Source: Acanthosoma haemorrhoidale
Lineage: Eukaryota > Arthropoda > Insecta > Hemiptera > Acanthosomatidae
NCBI GenBank assembly: GCA_930367205.1
Contig: CAKNEZ010000002.1
Span: forward strand, 1,584,343-1,648,342
Direction of reading: 5' to 3'
Length of the DNA: 64,000 nucleotides
Both the position numbers and the translations under genes were made by a program. Within the stretch, counting starts at the first letter, position 1, and the number at the start of each line of letters is the position of its first letter. The notes beneath the pieces are model-generated. The model saw only the letters and a list, made by a program, of their open reading frames with translations, was not told the origin of the DNA and did not search any database. Shown piece after piece: positions 31,006-41,179 of the stretch.

Positions 31006-31690
31006 ACCCAGCTCATACGATCGATTTGCACGTCAGAATTGCTTCGGACTTCTACCTGGGTTTCCCCTGGCTTCGTCCTGGCCAGGCATAGTTCACCATC
31101 TTTCGGGTACCAGCGTGTGCGCTCCTGGTGCGTCTCTATTCGTGACGAGAACGAGACGACCCGGGAGTGTGGGGCTCTGACAGTAATTGTGCGGAAGCAC
31201 ATCCTCCTTGCGGGGAAACTTCCCTGAGGAGGCCCTCCTGACACTTTTATTGCGCCTTTAGGTTTTAGAACCCAATGACTTGCGCACACGCTAGACTCCT
31301 TGCTTCCCTGTAGGTCCGGCCAAACCCACACGGGGCGAAAGGCCAACCCCCCGATCGGGGAGCGGACCTGGCGAGAAGACGTGAATCTCCTGTTTCGGGG
31401 CATAGGGTCTTTTCCGTTTACCCCTGAGCGGTTTCAAGTACTTTTGAACTCTCTCTTCAAAGTTCTTTGCAACATTCCCTCACGGTACTTGTTCTCTATC
31501 GGTCTCGTGGTTGTATTTAGTCTTAGATGGAGTTTACCACCCACTTAGGGCTGCACTTTTAAGCAGCCCGACTCTAAGGAGGTACCCACCCGGGGCTGGC
31601 ACCGGTCATTTACACTGGCACCCTCTACGGACCGTGGCCCCGTTGAAGATGGACTTGAACGCGGTGCGTGGACCCCGGGTTAAACGGGCA
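29457..31690 (-). rRNA. 28S: 28S rRNA, 2.2-kb partial copy up to the R2 site
   Basis: Read on the minus strand it contains, in natural order, ACCGTGAGGGAATG and GAGAGAGTTCAAAAGTAC, GAAACCGCTCAGGGG, CCCGAAAGATGGTGAACTATGC, GTAGCTGGTTCCTTCTGAAG, GGTAACGGAAGTCGGCAA and GTAACTATGACTCTCTT. That spans roughly the first half of 28S after its 5' end, stopping at the R2 target. The 5' part, 5.8S, 18S and everything downstream of the R2 site are absent, so this is displaced rDNA. The right border lies near 31690. Confidence 0.95.
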
Positions 31691-31935
31691 CTGCTAAACA
31701 CTACATTTCCACAACTTTGTTTTACAGAGCAACACAACCTTGTTTTTCTGTCGTCCCTAAGAGCCATTACAAAACGACATTCCCGTTTAAATTACAAGGG
31801 TTATAAGAAAATTATAAACTGGAAAAGCTACAATTCTGTTTCAAAGTAATCCCAACAACAGACAGAAAATGTAATGTAATTGGCATAACCTCGATAACTA
31901 CCGAGGATGATAGAATTTTCAAAATCCCAGAAGAA
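31691..31935 (+). other. Junction between 28S fragment and gypsy-3
   Basis: No LTR or primer-binding site is recognised here. The gypsy-3 Gag frame seems to extend upstream of 31936 (translation continuous from about 31845). The 5' end of gypsy-3 was therefore lost where it meets rDNA. Confidence 0.45.
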
Positions 31936-32517
31936 TTGCAAAATGCAAACCTCCATGAACAATTAATCGCCACTAACGCTTTTAAGAAGGCGAAAAATTC
32001 GTTGAAAAAAAGGCACCAAGAGCGTAATATCTGGATAAAATTGACAAAGGAAATCAAAGAAACTTATGTAGATGCAGAAGAAAATTTACAATTTGATCAC
32101 GTATACCTAGAAAATATTAAAACAGAAAATATAACTGCTGGACATGCAGATGTAAGTACTTTAAATAGACTACTTAAAACATTAATTGAAAATCCAAGAG
32201 CCAACAATTTAAAACACGTAACAGAGAAACTCATTATCGACAGATTCACAAGTAAAAATCCAAACCCAAGCCGATGGATGGAAATTTTTGAACAAGAATG
32301 CAATCGATTTAATATAAATGAAGACTCCCAAAAAATTGAAGTACTCCGATTCTTCATGGAAGGCTCCTGCAAAGATTGGTTCAGCTCAATGTTTACAAAA
32401 TTAACAGTGCATGGGACATGGAATGAGTGGAAAAAGAACTTTTCTGAAACATTCGCTACAAAAGGCTGGAACCCAGTTACCTATGCACTACATTTAAATA
32501 CAGAGAAGGACCTTTAA
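31936..32517 (+). pseudogene. gypsy-3 Gag, first part
   Basis: About 193 codons of a capsid-type Gag widespread in arthropod gypsy elements, recognised by FTSKNPNPSRWMEIFEQEC, FFMEGSCKDWFSSM and WNEWKKNFSETF. A stop at 32515 after NTEKDL interrupts it, and the frame at 32556 continues the protein. Gag forms the particle around element RNA. Confidence 0.8.
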
Positions 32518-32555
32518 TAGATTATGCAATAAGAAAAGAAAATGTTTTAATAGAT

Positions 32556-32918
32556 ATGCGACAAACAATAGATAAGGGAACTCTCATCGATCTCATTGCA
32601 GCAGGACTTCCGAAATTCATTTTAAACAGAATTGATAGAGAAATGATAAGAGAAATTTCAGATTTATTCAACGAGTTGAACAAATATGAACACATGGTGA
32701 GAAAAAAATCTTTTGATAAAAAAACCGGTACAAACGTGGAAGATAAAAATAAAACACAATGCACAACCTGCGAAAAATTAAATAAGAGGAAAAGATTCCA
32801 CGCAGAAACCGCTTGCTGGTTCAATAAAAAAAATGATAAAGGTACAAAAAATATTATACACGTAAACAATTCAGAAATAAAATCCGAATTGAACGAATCA
32901 GATCAAAAAAACGAGTAA
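32556..32918 (+). pseudogene. gypsy-3 Gag, C-terminal part
   Basis: Continuation of Gag (MRQTIDKGTLIDLIAAGLPKFI) ending in a lysine-rich tail with a lone cysteine pair (CTTCEKL) and no full zinc knuckle. Its TAA stop overlaps the ATG of the protease frame (TAATG at 32917-32921), a typical gag-pol arrangement. Confidence 0.75.
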
Positions 32919-32919
32919 T

Positions 32920-33067
32920 GACGCCATTAATAAAAGTCAAACTAACTATAGAAAACAAAATAGATCTTTGGGGAATTTACGATTCAGGATCAAATGTATC
33001 TTTAATAAACTCGAAATTCCTAAACATAAAAAATAAAATAATAATAAAGGTAATAATGCAAGTTTGA
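32920..33067 (+). pseudogene. gypsy-3 protease, short frame
   Basis: Begins MTPLIKVKLTIENKI and contains the retropepsin active site YDSGSNVSLINSKF. Two stops follow at about 33065, although protease-like sequence (LIGLDTIKEF) continues in another frame near 33190. It is thus broken by a frameshift. Confidence 0.75.
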
Positions 33068-33522
33068 TAACAATTAATGGTGTCCAAAAAACAAACGGTT
33101 TGACAACTCTAAAATTAAAAATATTCAACATAGAAAAAAATATGGATGTCCACATCCAGATAACTAATATTTCAAATACGATTTCCTGATTGGATTAGAC
33201 ACAATAAAAGAATTTAAATTAATTCAGGATGAAAACCACAAGATTTTTCAACAAAACGAGGAAAATGCTAATGAAGAAAAAAATTTAGTAAATTTTAACG
33301 AGCATATAAAAGAAGAGAATTTTATAGCAAATATGGATCACTTATCAGATAATCAAAAATATGAAATAAACAAAACAATAGATACTTAAAAATCAGTGTT
33401 CGCAAAAGATAAATATGACGTAGGTACCGTAAAAAAATATGAAGCACATATAGATGCCCAATTGGGGGGGGGCACAAAAATGCCCTATTGGTAGATAAAT
33501 ATTGTAGCAAGAGGCCTTACAA

Positions 33523-34119
33523 ATGCAGCCTAGAAGACAGAACAGAAATAGGGGAACAAGTAACAAATCTATTAGATACAAAAAACACTTTGAAGAATCA
33601 TACAGCCCTTTCGCGGCACCTGTATTACTAGCGTTTAAAAAAGGTGAAAATAAAAGAAGAAGATTATGCATAGACTTCAGGGACATAAATAAAATAGTAA
33701 TACCTCAAGCACAACCATTTCCATTGATAGACAACTTAATGATAAAAACAAGAAACTGTAAATTTTTTACTACATTAGACATAAACTCTGCATTCTGGTC
33801 TATCCCTTTGCGTATTGAAGACAGACACATAACAGGTTTTGTTACACAAGAAGGTCATTATCAGTGGACATGTTTACCTTTTGGGCTGAAAAATGCCCCA
33901 GCAATCTTTCAAAGAATCTTGAGCAATATACTAAGAAAAAATAAATTAACTCAATTTGTAGTAAATTTTATACATGATTTACTAATATTCTCGAAATCAT
34001 TTGAGGAACATGTGAAACATATAGAATTACTATTAGACGCAATAAAAAAAAAAAGGATTCAGGCTAAAATTTACAAAATGCAAATTTGCAGCAGTCTGCA
34101 CAGTACCTGGGCCACATAA
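33523..34119 (+). pseudogene. gypsy-3 reverse transcriptase
   Basis: RT motifs in order: SPFAAPVLLAFKKG, RLCIDFRDINKI, FFTTLDINSAFWSIPL and CLPFGLKNAPAIFQR. The catalytic box is NFIHDLLIFS, where the family has YxDD, so both the tyrosine and the first aspartate are replaced. It must be inactive. The frame then shifts into 34086-34591. Confidence 0.88.
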
Positions 34120-34591
34120 TAGAAAATAATACGATCGGACCAATAAAACATAATTTAATATCATTAAAAAATTTTCCAATTCCTAAGACTCAAAAAAACG
34201 TACGACAATTCCTCGGAAAGATCAATTTCCATCACGAATATATTTCAAACTGTGCAATAATTTTAGATCCTTTACACAATTTACTCAGGAAAAATGTACA
34301 ATTTTCATGGTCAATGAAATGTCAAGAATCGTTCGAAAAAATAAAAAAACTACTATGCTCACAACCTATACTAGAAATCTACGACAAAAATCTACCAATA
34401 GTAATATACACCGATGCATCAATAGAAGGATTAGGTGCAGTATTAAAACAAATACAAGAAAACGGAAAGCAAAAACCAGTAGCATACTACTCAAAAAAAC
34501 TAAACGAAGCACAAAAGAAAAAAAAAGCGATATATCTGGAGTGCTTAGCTATTAGAGAAGCCATTAGATACTGGCAATATTGGTTGATTGG
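34086..34591 (+). pseudogene. gypsy-3 RT thumb and RNase H, interrupted
   Basis: RT thumb/connection (VRQFLGKINFHHEYI, FSWSMKCQESFEKIK) and RNase H (IYTDASIEGLGAVLKQ, KPVAYYSKKLNEAQ). The frame is cut at 34591 inside the conserved YWLIG motif by the Polinton. RNase H resumes at 43665 with SDHKPLENM. The break point carries the duplicated GATTGG. Confidence 0.9.
34586..34591. other. Polinton target site duplication (left)
   Basis: GATTGG immediately before the left terminal repeat equals GATTGG at 43659-43664 immediately after the right one. Six bases is the length typical for Polintons/Mavericks. Confidence 0.93.
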
Positions 34592-35475
34592 AGTAGATGA
34601 TATTTGGGCGTTCTGGCACACCGATATGGACCAATCAGAGAACTCCATTTGGCCCCGCCCCTTTACCCCCGCCCTACCCCTAGGCCACGCCCCCTTACCC
34701 CCACCCCTACTAGGCCACGCCCCTTTACCCCCTCCTCACCCCCACCCCTCCCCCACCCTACCCTAACCAGCCAATGACAGGGCTTGACTGCCGTTTTGAC
34801 CACGCCCCTTACCCCCACCCCACCCTTAACCATCGCATCCGCCATTTTGTCTTCTAATTCCCAATCTCCTCACCAGATAGCGCCTTATATCATAACCTTA
34901 CCTATATATAACCACACTTGATGAACTAAATGACCGCTAGAGTGCGCCACCTTTATAACCTTCTTCATATATAACCTCATAATAATAACAAACAATATGG
35001 CCGCTCTATTTATATCCTTACTAGTTTATAACCATAACTTTCATCCGCCATTTTGGCCCCCACCTCCTTCCATAACTTTCATCCGCCATTTTGGCCCCCA
35101 CCTCCTTACATAACCGCTGGAAATTCCCAATCTGCTCACCAGATAGCTCTGCATATAACCTTACATCTTTATAACCATAACTTTCATCCGTCATTTTGAC
35201 CCTTTAATTCCCAATCTGCTCACCAGATAGCGCCTTATATCATAACCTTACCTGTATATAACCACACTTGATGAACTAAATGACCGCTAGAGTGCGCCAC
35301 CTTTATAACCTTCTTCATATATAACCTCATAACAATAACAAACAATATGGCCACTCTATTTATATCCTTACTAGTTTATAACCATAACTTTCATCCGCCA
35401 TTTTGGCCCCCACCTCCTTCCATAACTTTCATCCGCCATTTTGGCCCCCACCTCCTTACATAACCGCTGGAATTT
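34592..35475 (+). repeat. Polinton left terminal inverted repeat and internal tandem repeats
   Basis: The outer about 135 bases mirror the right end with few mismatches. The inner part contains a tandem duplication of about 260 bases with a period near 351 (around 34870-35118 and 35221-35468). Inside it, a unit of about 36 bases (CATAACTTTCATCCGCCATT and onward) occurs four times, at about 35033, 35069, 35385 and 35421. Matching subterminal blocks are also found at the right end. Confidence 0.88.
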
Positions 35476-35839
35476 ATATAAACATTTTATTGTAGCTACT
35501 TTTAAAAAAATATTCATAAAATGACGTTAAAATAATGTGTGTATTTTTTTTTTTTTTTCTCCTCACTATAGATCATAAAACTTGATTTTTTTTTTTTCCA
35601 TTTATACACGTAGAAAGACTTGTTAAAACAAGTTAGTGTAAGATTATCTTAATATAAATTCATGTCTGTAAAAGGCATGTTGCCTCAATTGATTTTAAAT
35701 TTTTAGTTAAAAATAGGGAAAAGAACAAAACAGATTTAATATATTTAAAAAAAAAATTTATTGTCAAGCTTTATAACATATTTTATTACATATAATTTAA
35801 AAAAATTTAATTACATAAAATAAATTCAAAATAAATTGT
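35476..35839. other. AT-rich stretch inside the Polinton
   Basis: No ORF. Long T-runs near 35545-35560 and 35587-35598, and A-runs near 35750. It probably holds the 3' untranslated region of the last minus-strand gene. Confidence 0.45.
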
Positions 35840-36376
35840 TTACAAAGAAAAAGTCTCTCGTAGCCAACTGGCTAAAGAATGAACCCGATAAAGGGTACAC
35901 ATTTTCGGATTGTCATTATGCGCTAAGCAATGAGTGCCTCCCAACATGCGTACAGTCAAAGGCGGTTGTAAACTCTCAATTCTTGGACAGCCGTCATCTT
36001 CAAGATCAATTACTCTAGTTTGAGTGAAACGTTGAAGAAATAGCATTTTCTTCCTTCCTTTGACGTAGACCTCAGAATATTTGTCAAGAGTTTGACGAAG
36101 GATTGAGTTCAACATGTTGTATTCCACATCTCCCACGTTCCAATTGATACCGTGATAATGAGAGAATAACCATTTATTGGTACGTCTAGCGTTTGAGTTT
36201 AATTTAATTGAATTTTTGGGTGGCGGTGGTTTGAAAAGCCAATGACATATGCATAAAGAGTCAATGTCGAAAATTGCAAGTTCTTTGACAATAAAATCAA
36301 AATCATTGTCCACGAAACATTGGAGATCCGCCACGCAGGAGGTCATCTTGACAACTGACTCCCTAGCGTATGTCAA
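35840..36376 (-). CDS. Polinton-encoded protein of unknown function (178 aa)
   Basis: Last gene of the minus-strand cluster. Visible features are an N-terminal segment FVDNDFDFIVKELAIFDID, a WLFSHYHGINWNVGD motif and a C-terminal EVYVKGRKKMLFLQRFT...IDLEDDGCP block with cysteines at the end. I do not recognise a characterised domain and no signal peptide or membrane segment is apparent. It is open throughout with an ATG, which fits a real gene of the element. Confidence 0.6.
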   Translation of the reverse strand: MTYARESVVKMTSCVADLQCFVDNDFDFIVKELAIFDIDSLCICHWLFKPPPPKNSIKLNSNARRTNKWLFSHYHGINWNVGDVEYNMLNSILRQTLDKYSEVYVKGRKKMLFLQRFTQTRVIDLEDDGCPRIESLQPPLTVRMLGGTHCLAHNDNPKMCTLYRVHSLASWLRETFSL

Positions 36377-36588
36377 TGTCTTATTTATACCATTCGGCGA
36401 ACTATACCCGTTAACGTATTGTATTCAATTACTCTATCATGTATGATGAGACAGTAGGCTGCTGTAAGGCCCGAAAAATTATTTTTCGATTCAAACTCGA
36501 GTCTGACGTCTACTGGTCCACTTTTTATAGATTCGGTTTGTTTCGAGCAGTCGATCACAATCAAAGGCGCTTTATTTTTGAAATTTTC

Positions 36589-37025
36589 CTAAGACGAAGG
36601 AGGATTAATATATTTTGAATCTTCACTGTAGTAAGACTGTTGAAACGCCGCGTACATGTGATAGAGTAGAGCGTATCGATTTGATGAAAAATCCAAGTTC
36701 ATATCGTCATAAGGATAAGATTTACAATTCAGGTAGAGTTTAACGTTTGTTAAATCGCAGTGATCGAATTGACTAGAATCCGTGAGGGGGTTATTTTTTC
36801 TATTAGTTTGAAATGCTAAAATGATATAACGCGGTTTTTCCAATTGATTAGATGTTTTGACCGACCAGATTTGCCTTTTGCTCGAGGGCAAGAGTGGATA
36901 GTCGAAGAGTTCCCAACTACGAAAAGGAATAGAAAACGTTTTTTCAGATTTTAGATGACGCATAAGAGCAAGTCTCTGACGTTCGTCTACCGTTACGTAC
37001 GGTACTTTCCAACAGAGGGTATTTT
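36589..37025 (-). pseudogene. Major capsid protein, C-terminal part
   Basis: This is the second portion of the Polinton capsid protein: NTLCWKVPYVTVDERQRLAL, then TNVKLYLNCKSYPYDDMNLD and YALLYHMYAAFQQSYY. The pattern is characteristic of the double jelly-roll capsid of adintovirus/Polinton type. It is separated from the N-terminal part (38826-39434) by a 1.8-kb retrotransposon. The stop at 36589 appears to be the natural end. Confidence 0.8.
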
Positions 37026-37384
37026 CCCGGGGGGGGGGTAAAATGGGTAGGGTAATGGAAAGACTAGAGAGGGAGACAGGTGCGGGGGTCTCCTGTACTC
37101 GTAGCGGAGGAATCAAGCAATAGTGCCCTACTCACTGCTTGTGAACTCCTAGTCTGACCTATCCCTACCAACGCCTACTGTCACCTCCACGTGGTACCCC
37201 CTGGGGAGTCCGATGGACTCGCGGACGACAGAGGCGGGATCTCCCCATGAAATCCACGTGGAGATCTTAACACCCAAGCCAAGTGTAGAGGAGCTCGAGC
37301 TGTGGCCGAATGGCAGGGGGTGTATAAAAATGCACTGTCTCTAATCGACCCCCTTGGGGCACCAGGCGCACCCCATTGTAATAA

Positions 37385-38435
37385 ATGCCCTCTGCAGGGA
37401 GAGGGAGCAGTACCTGCAGAGTAACTTCCCCCACATTCGTGGGAACAAAAATTAATGTTTTGACCAACAATGAGGATATGGAGGAGCTGGTCAGCTTGAT
37501 CAGCGGAGAGGACTCAGCCCAGGGGCCTTCAATGGACCTTGGCGCTGAGGTAGTGGACGACGAAGCCTCTATGAGCTCGCTTGCGACGCTTGTAGAGGAG
37601 GTAAGCGGACTGGTAATGGAGTCAGAGAGCTTGGCGCCTGGCAGGGACGCTGCATCCAAGGATGTAGGCGAGACCTGGGGATGCTAGTATTGCATCTACG
37701 CGATTGCTGCCGGAGGAAGCAGGGTGGCGATTATCCCTAGAGGATATCCGTCCACTCAGCTGACGAAGGAGAATTGCGAGGAAATGAAGGGCCAGCTGAT
37801 GAAATTTGTCGATCAGCTGGAAGAAGAGAAAGGGACACAGGCTGAATTCAGCGGAATTTACCCACATGTGGGAGCCTGTGTCCCCCATAGTCTGCGACAA
37901 CCAGGAGACCAAGGACTGGTTGTCGACTATAGTACCCAATTTTAAAATCAGTGGGGATCTGGAGCTCCGTGTAGGAAAGGTGGAGGAGCCTCATAAAACC
38001 GTGAAGGTAGGAACCTTCATTACAGGAGAAATGCCTCTGGAAGGACATTTCATGAAGAGGATCAGGACCCAAAACTCTAGGGTACCTGATATTGGATTAT
38101 GGAGACTCCTGGGCACCAAGGTGGAGAAGCATGGCTTCTTTGCGATCCTGTCTGCCCCAGAGACTAGTATGGAATACCTTGAGAAGCGGAAGCTTATGCT
38201 GAACTATGGGTTCAGTAAGGTCGCTCTCAGGGTGTTGGATAAGAAGAAGCCGCCGAAAGTAGTACAGGAGAGGAAGGCGGCTGATAAGGTGGAGGAGGCA
38301 AGGAGCGGTCCCGAGGTGGAGGAGTCGAAGGTGATCGCTACGACGAATTTGCCAACTCCAAAGGATGGCCCCAAGGCGAGGACTGTGGCGGCTGCGGGGG
38401 GTGGCCCCGTGGTGGGGGCTGGGGGGGCACGCTAG
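37385..38435 (+). pseudogene. ORF1 of the inserted non-LTR element
   Basis: Several overlapping frames (37385-37687, 37724-37945, 37806-38435). The first is acidic (LVSLISGEDSAQG). The later ones carry a domain I associate with DUF4780-like retrotransposon ORF1 proteins: AIIPRGYPSTQLTKENCEEM, TKDWLSTIVPNF and GLWRLLGTKVEKHGFFAIL. A lysine/glycine-rich tail follows. Frameshifts near 37690 and 37930 interrupt it. The assignment to a named family comes from memory of its pattern. Confidence 0.6.
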
Positions 38436-38467
38436 GTATGGGCCCTCTGTGATGGGGAGGCCTGGGT

Positions 38468-38737
38468 TTGGCGCTGTCTCCCGGCGTCCGCCTCGGGGAG
38501 GCCCTCCGGGGACCGGCAGGCACTGATCATGGTGGGATAGTGGGATCACCAATCTGCAGATTCTGCAAGAAAGAGGGAGAAACGGCACGTCATATAATAT
38601 GTGACTGTGATAACCTAGCTAGAAGGCGATACCTTCACTTTGGTAGTGATCGCATTGTAGACCCCAAACTATGTGAACTGATCGATCCATTCAGTATCCT
38701 CAGATTTGCAAAGGCCGTGGGCCTGTCACATATTTAG
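38468..38737 (+). pseudogene. ORF2 C-terminus of the inserted non-LTR element
   Basis: Short frame with the post-RNase H zinc finger CRFCKKEGETARHIICDC followed by LARRRYLHFG and a stop about 70 bases before the poly-A run. This is the normal end of ORF2 in RNase H-bearing non-LTR elements. All upstream ORF2 domains are missing. Confidence 0.75.
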
Positions 38738-38825
38738 GACAGAGACATGGACGGCGCACAATAGGTCTCAGTGAGGCCGCGGTGCACAAATGCCGGAACA
38801 AATAATAAAAAAAAAAAAAAAAAAA

Positions 38826-39434
38826 CTCAATCTTACACGCTTCGAGCATCTCTTGCCCTTCGGCTGGTACACTAGTTTTGAAACTGTTCGTGTCCTGTCG
38901 GCTTCTGATCAGAATCAATTCTTGCTTTACATTTAGTACGATTTTCGAGTAGTCTTCGAAGATGCCGAGCAAGGCAGATAATGGAACAACCGCATTGAAC
39001 TCTCCTTCTTCTGATGTAAAGTTATGAAGCTCATCGTCTGGATAACACCATCCTTGATATTTCAAAGAGTTTGACTGTCCACTTCTCAATGAAATGAGAT
39101 TTTTTAAAGTAGACGTGATTCCTGGGGTTTTTACACGGTCAACTTCAACTCCACTCAACTCGTATCGAATCTCGTCATAGAGGAAGGCGATTGCGTTGTT
39201 TGTCATCTTTGACATTCTTGGGATCGTGATTCCATCTTGTCGGACAAACTTCCCTTCGATGTAGAGCAGACTACGGCTTGGCAACGTGTACAAGTCTTGA
39301 TGTTGCAAGCTGATGCGTATCTCATCACCAGATAAAAGTTTTGACGAAGTATACGGATGATGAGAGTGAAGTTCTATGCATTCGATTGAATTTCGAAACG
39401 TTGGACTTCCTTCCAAATTTAGTATTTCTTCCAT
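38826..39434 (-). pseudogene. Major capsid protein, N-terminal part
   Basis: The ATG at 39434 starts MEEILNLEGSPTFRNSIECI. Further segments are PYTSSKLLSGDEIRISLQHQ, LPSRSLLYIEGKF, NAIAFLYDEIRYELSGVEVD and NAVVPLSALLGIFEDYSKI, all typical of the first jelly-roll of Polinton/adintovirus capsid proteins. The frame runs into the poly-A tail of the inserted retrotransposon (read as a phenylalanine string). The capsid would form the virion shell; the gene is disrupted. Confidence 0.85.
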
Positions 39435-39601
39435 GTTGATGATAGAACAAAATATCCAAGTGATTGAAGAAAACGTCGATTACTCTCACTCAACGGTGTA
39501 CTCTCTTCTACGGTCTTCACCGGAATGAGGGTTGTCTCCTTCGCTGTACCTTTATATACCTTTCGAAAGTCCAAACCCATGGCTCCTATTGCTCTTCTAA
39601 C

Positions 39602-40102
39602 TTAGGATGTTATGAAATCCAGTAAATATAGGAGGCAGAGTTGACCGCAATTATTCGTGCCAATCTTTTGATATTGTATCTTGTTTGTAGAGATTCGACA
39701 ATTTTTCATATAACGTATAAATTCGGATGGAGGGTCAGCTCCACTGCTATCGAAGAGGTGAGCCGATTGCCCAATTTTCTTATAGGACACCCAATGTGTA
39801 CCTTTTCCACTGCTCTTATCCAAATTGAAAATCGCACGTTCGTTTTTCCAAGCCTTAGTGGGAAATTCGTCACACATAAAAACTCCTCTAAATGTTTTGA
39901 CTTGAAACACTTTTGCCAATAGTTGTAAATCTAAAGTGCTCAATCTAGTTCTTGGCATGATTCGTTGAAATTGTTTGGCTTCCTCACTCAATTTACTCGG
40001 ACAGCCTCCTCCTCCGATTCGTTGTGGTGTGATGATATTGCGCAGTTTCTTTTTGCTTTTCTTGTTGTTGTTGTTGTTGACTGGTGAACGTTTCAGTTTC
40101 AT
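39602..40102 (-). CDS. Adenain-like cysteine protease (166 aa)
   Basis: Maturation protease of Polintons, related to adenovirus protease. Visible catalytic set: H103 in GTHWVSY, D118 in LFDSSG, Q145, and C152 in NNCGQLC. The N-terminus is basic and asparagine-rich (encoded by AAC repeats). Length suits the family. It lies between integrase and capsid genes, the normal neighbourhood, and is open with an ATG, so it may be intact. Confidence 0.85.
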   Translation of the reverse strand: MKLKRSPVNNNNNKKSKKKLRNIITPQRIGGGGCPSKLSEEAKQFQRIMPRTRLSTLDLQLLAKVFQVKTFRGVFMCDEFPTKAWKNERAIFNLDKSSGKGTHWVSYKKIGQSAHLFDSSGADPPSEFIRYMKNCRISTNKIQYQKIGTNNCGQLCLLYLLDFITS

Positions 40103-40138
40103 GACGGAATGATTACATTTGACGATGACACGTCTTAT

Positions 40139-41073
40139 ATATCGATGTTGTCAGTATTTTCCCAGCTGTTGTGTGAATTATCAAAACCTAACCACTTGAC
40201 AAGAACTTTATCACCTTTCTTTTTTATGATTTTCTCAACAAGATAGCAGTTGGGGTATTTGACTAGTTGTAGCTATTCTTGATAGAAACCTCCAGCGATA
40301 GTTTCACCTCGATCATCCTTCAAATGATATGTTACGGGTACAGTCTTTTTGACTCGAACAATAGTGAAAATTTCCGTTGTCCAAGACGGTTGATAGCCTT
40401 TAGCAAACTGAGCTTTGAATTTGGATATTCTGACTCGGTCTCCGACTTTATATTTGGGTAAATTTCCAATGAGTTTGTGATCTTTTGAGCCGTACACTTG
40501 ATTTAATAGCTGCTTTTCAATTTTTTTCCCTTTCACTGAGTTCGGTGCCATTTTGATCGTACTATGTTTTCTTTTGTTGTATTCATTGAGAAGGGGATTT
40601 AAAATGTGAAGCCATTTATAGTCACCTTGCATACTAAACTTTTTCCACATCTCAGATTTTAATGTTCGATTGAATCTTTCCACTATGGAAGCTTTCATAT
40701 TGCTATATGTAGAGTAATGATTGATCTCATTATTGTCTTTCATCAATTTTTTTAACTCCTTATTGTAGAACTCTTTGCCGTTGTCTGTCTGAATATTTCG
40801 AGGTTTCCTCTTTGTCAAGATTTTTCCAAATGCCAGCTTGACTTCAAGCGCTGTTTTATTTTTGACTGGTACCACCCAAACGTATTTAGAGAACCAGTCG
40901 ATAACTGTGAGTACGTATTTGTAGCCATTATTCAATCGCGAGTACGGAATCATTTCTACTAAATCTGCCTGCCATAAATCATCAATCCCCTTGAGTAGAA
41001 CGGATCTGCGTTTGAATGTCCTTCTGACTGGTTTGTGCAACTCTCGTACAATCTGCTCTTTGAGAGCCGTCAT
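40139..41073 (-). pseudogene. Polinton integrase with chromodomain, interrupted by a stop
   Basis: Retroviral-type integrase. Catalytic residues are D37 (WQADLVE), D97 (QTDNGKEF) and E132 (IVERFNRT), followed by the C-terminal beta-barrel region (YKVGDRVRI) and GGFYQE. There a TAG (40275-40273) stops the 266-codon frame. The same frame continues past the stop with YLVEKIIKKKGDKVLVKWLG and HNSWEN, a chromodomain, ending at about 40139. It inserts the element into host DNA. The stop removes the chromodomain. Confidence 0.88.
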
Positions 41074-41179
41074 AATAATATGATATGTTTCTTGTTGTCT
41101 AGTCGACGTCTCAGGACGAAATGATGGTGTTTGGAACGATTCCGTCTTTAAATATTGGATGTGGAAGTGATTTTCAATT

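Larger units (their letters stand above)
31830..34591 (+). mobile_element. Ty3/gypsy retrotransposon gypsy-3, left part
   Basis: Gag, protease, RT and the beginning of RNase H in plus orientation. The element continues at 43665 after the Polinton. No LTR is visible on either side. Codon use is strongly A-biased compared with gypsy-2 and gypsy-4. Several stops and a mutated RT catalytic box show that it is inactive. Confidence 0.88.
37026..38825 (+). mobile_element. Non-LTR retrotransposon inserted in the capsid gene
   Basis: Plus-strand element with a GC-rich 5' region, an ORF1 of the DUF4780-like type, then a direct jump to an ORF2 C-terminal zinc finger and a terminal poly-A run (about 38807-38825). 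Endonuclease, RT and most of the RNase H are absent. The borders coincide with the break of the capsid gene. A G-run (37030-37038) sits at its left edge. Confidence 0.85.

Noticed and set aside
29608..31849. Many ORFs of 60-147 codons on both strands in the 28S region
   Set aside because: They lie in conserved rRNA sequence; openness comes from GC-rich rRNA, not coding.
35000..35470. Repeated units suggesting a CRISPR-like array
   Set aside because: The repeats are contiguous tandem blocks within a transposon terminus, without uniform spacers; this is a eukaryotic genome.
36249..36446. Plus-strand ORFs across the Polinton (for example 36249-36446, 41619-41831, 42888-43097)
   Set aside because: They are antisense shadows of the convincing minus-strand genes.
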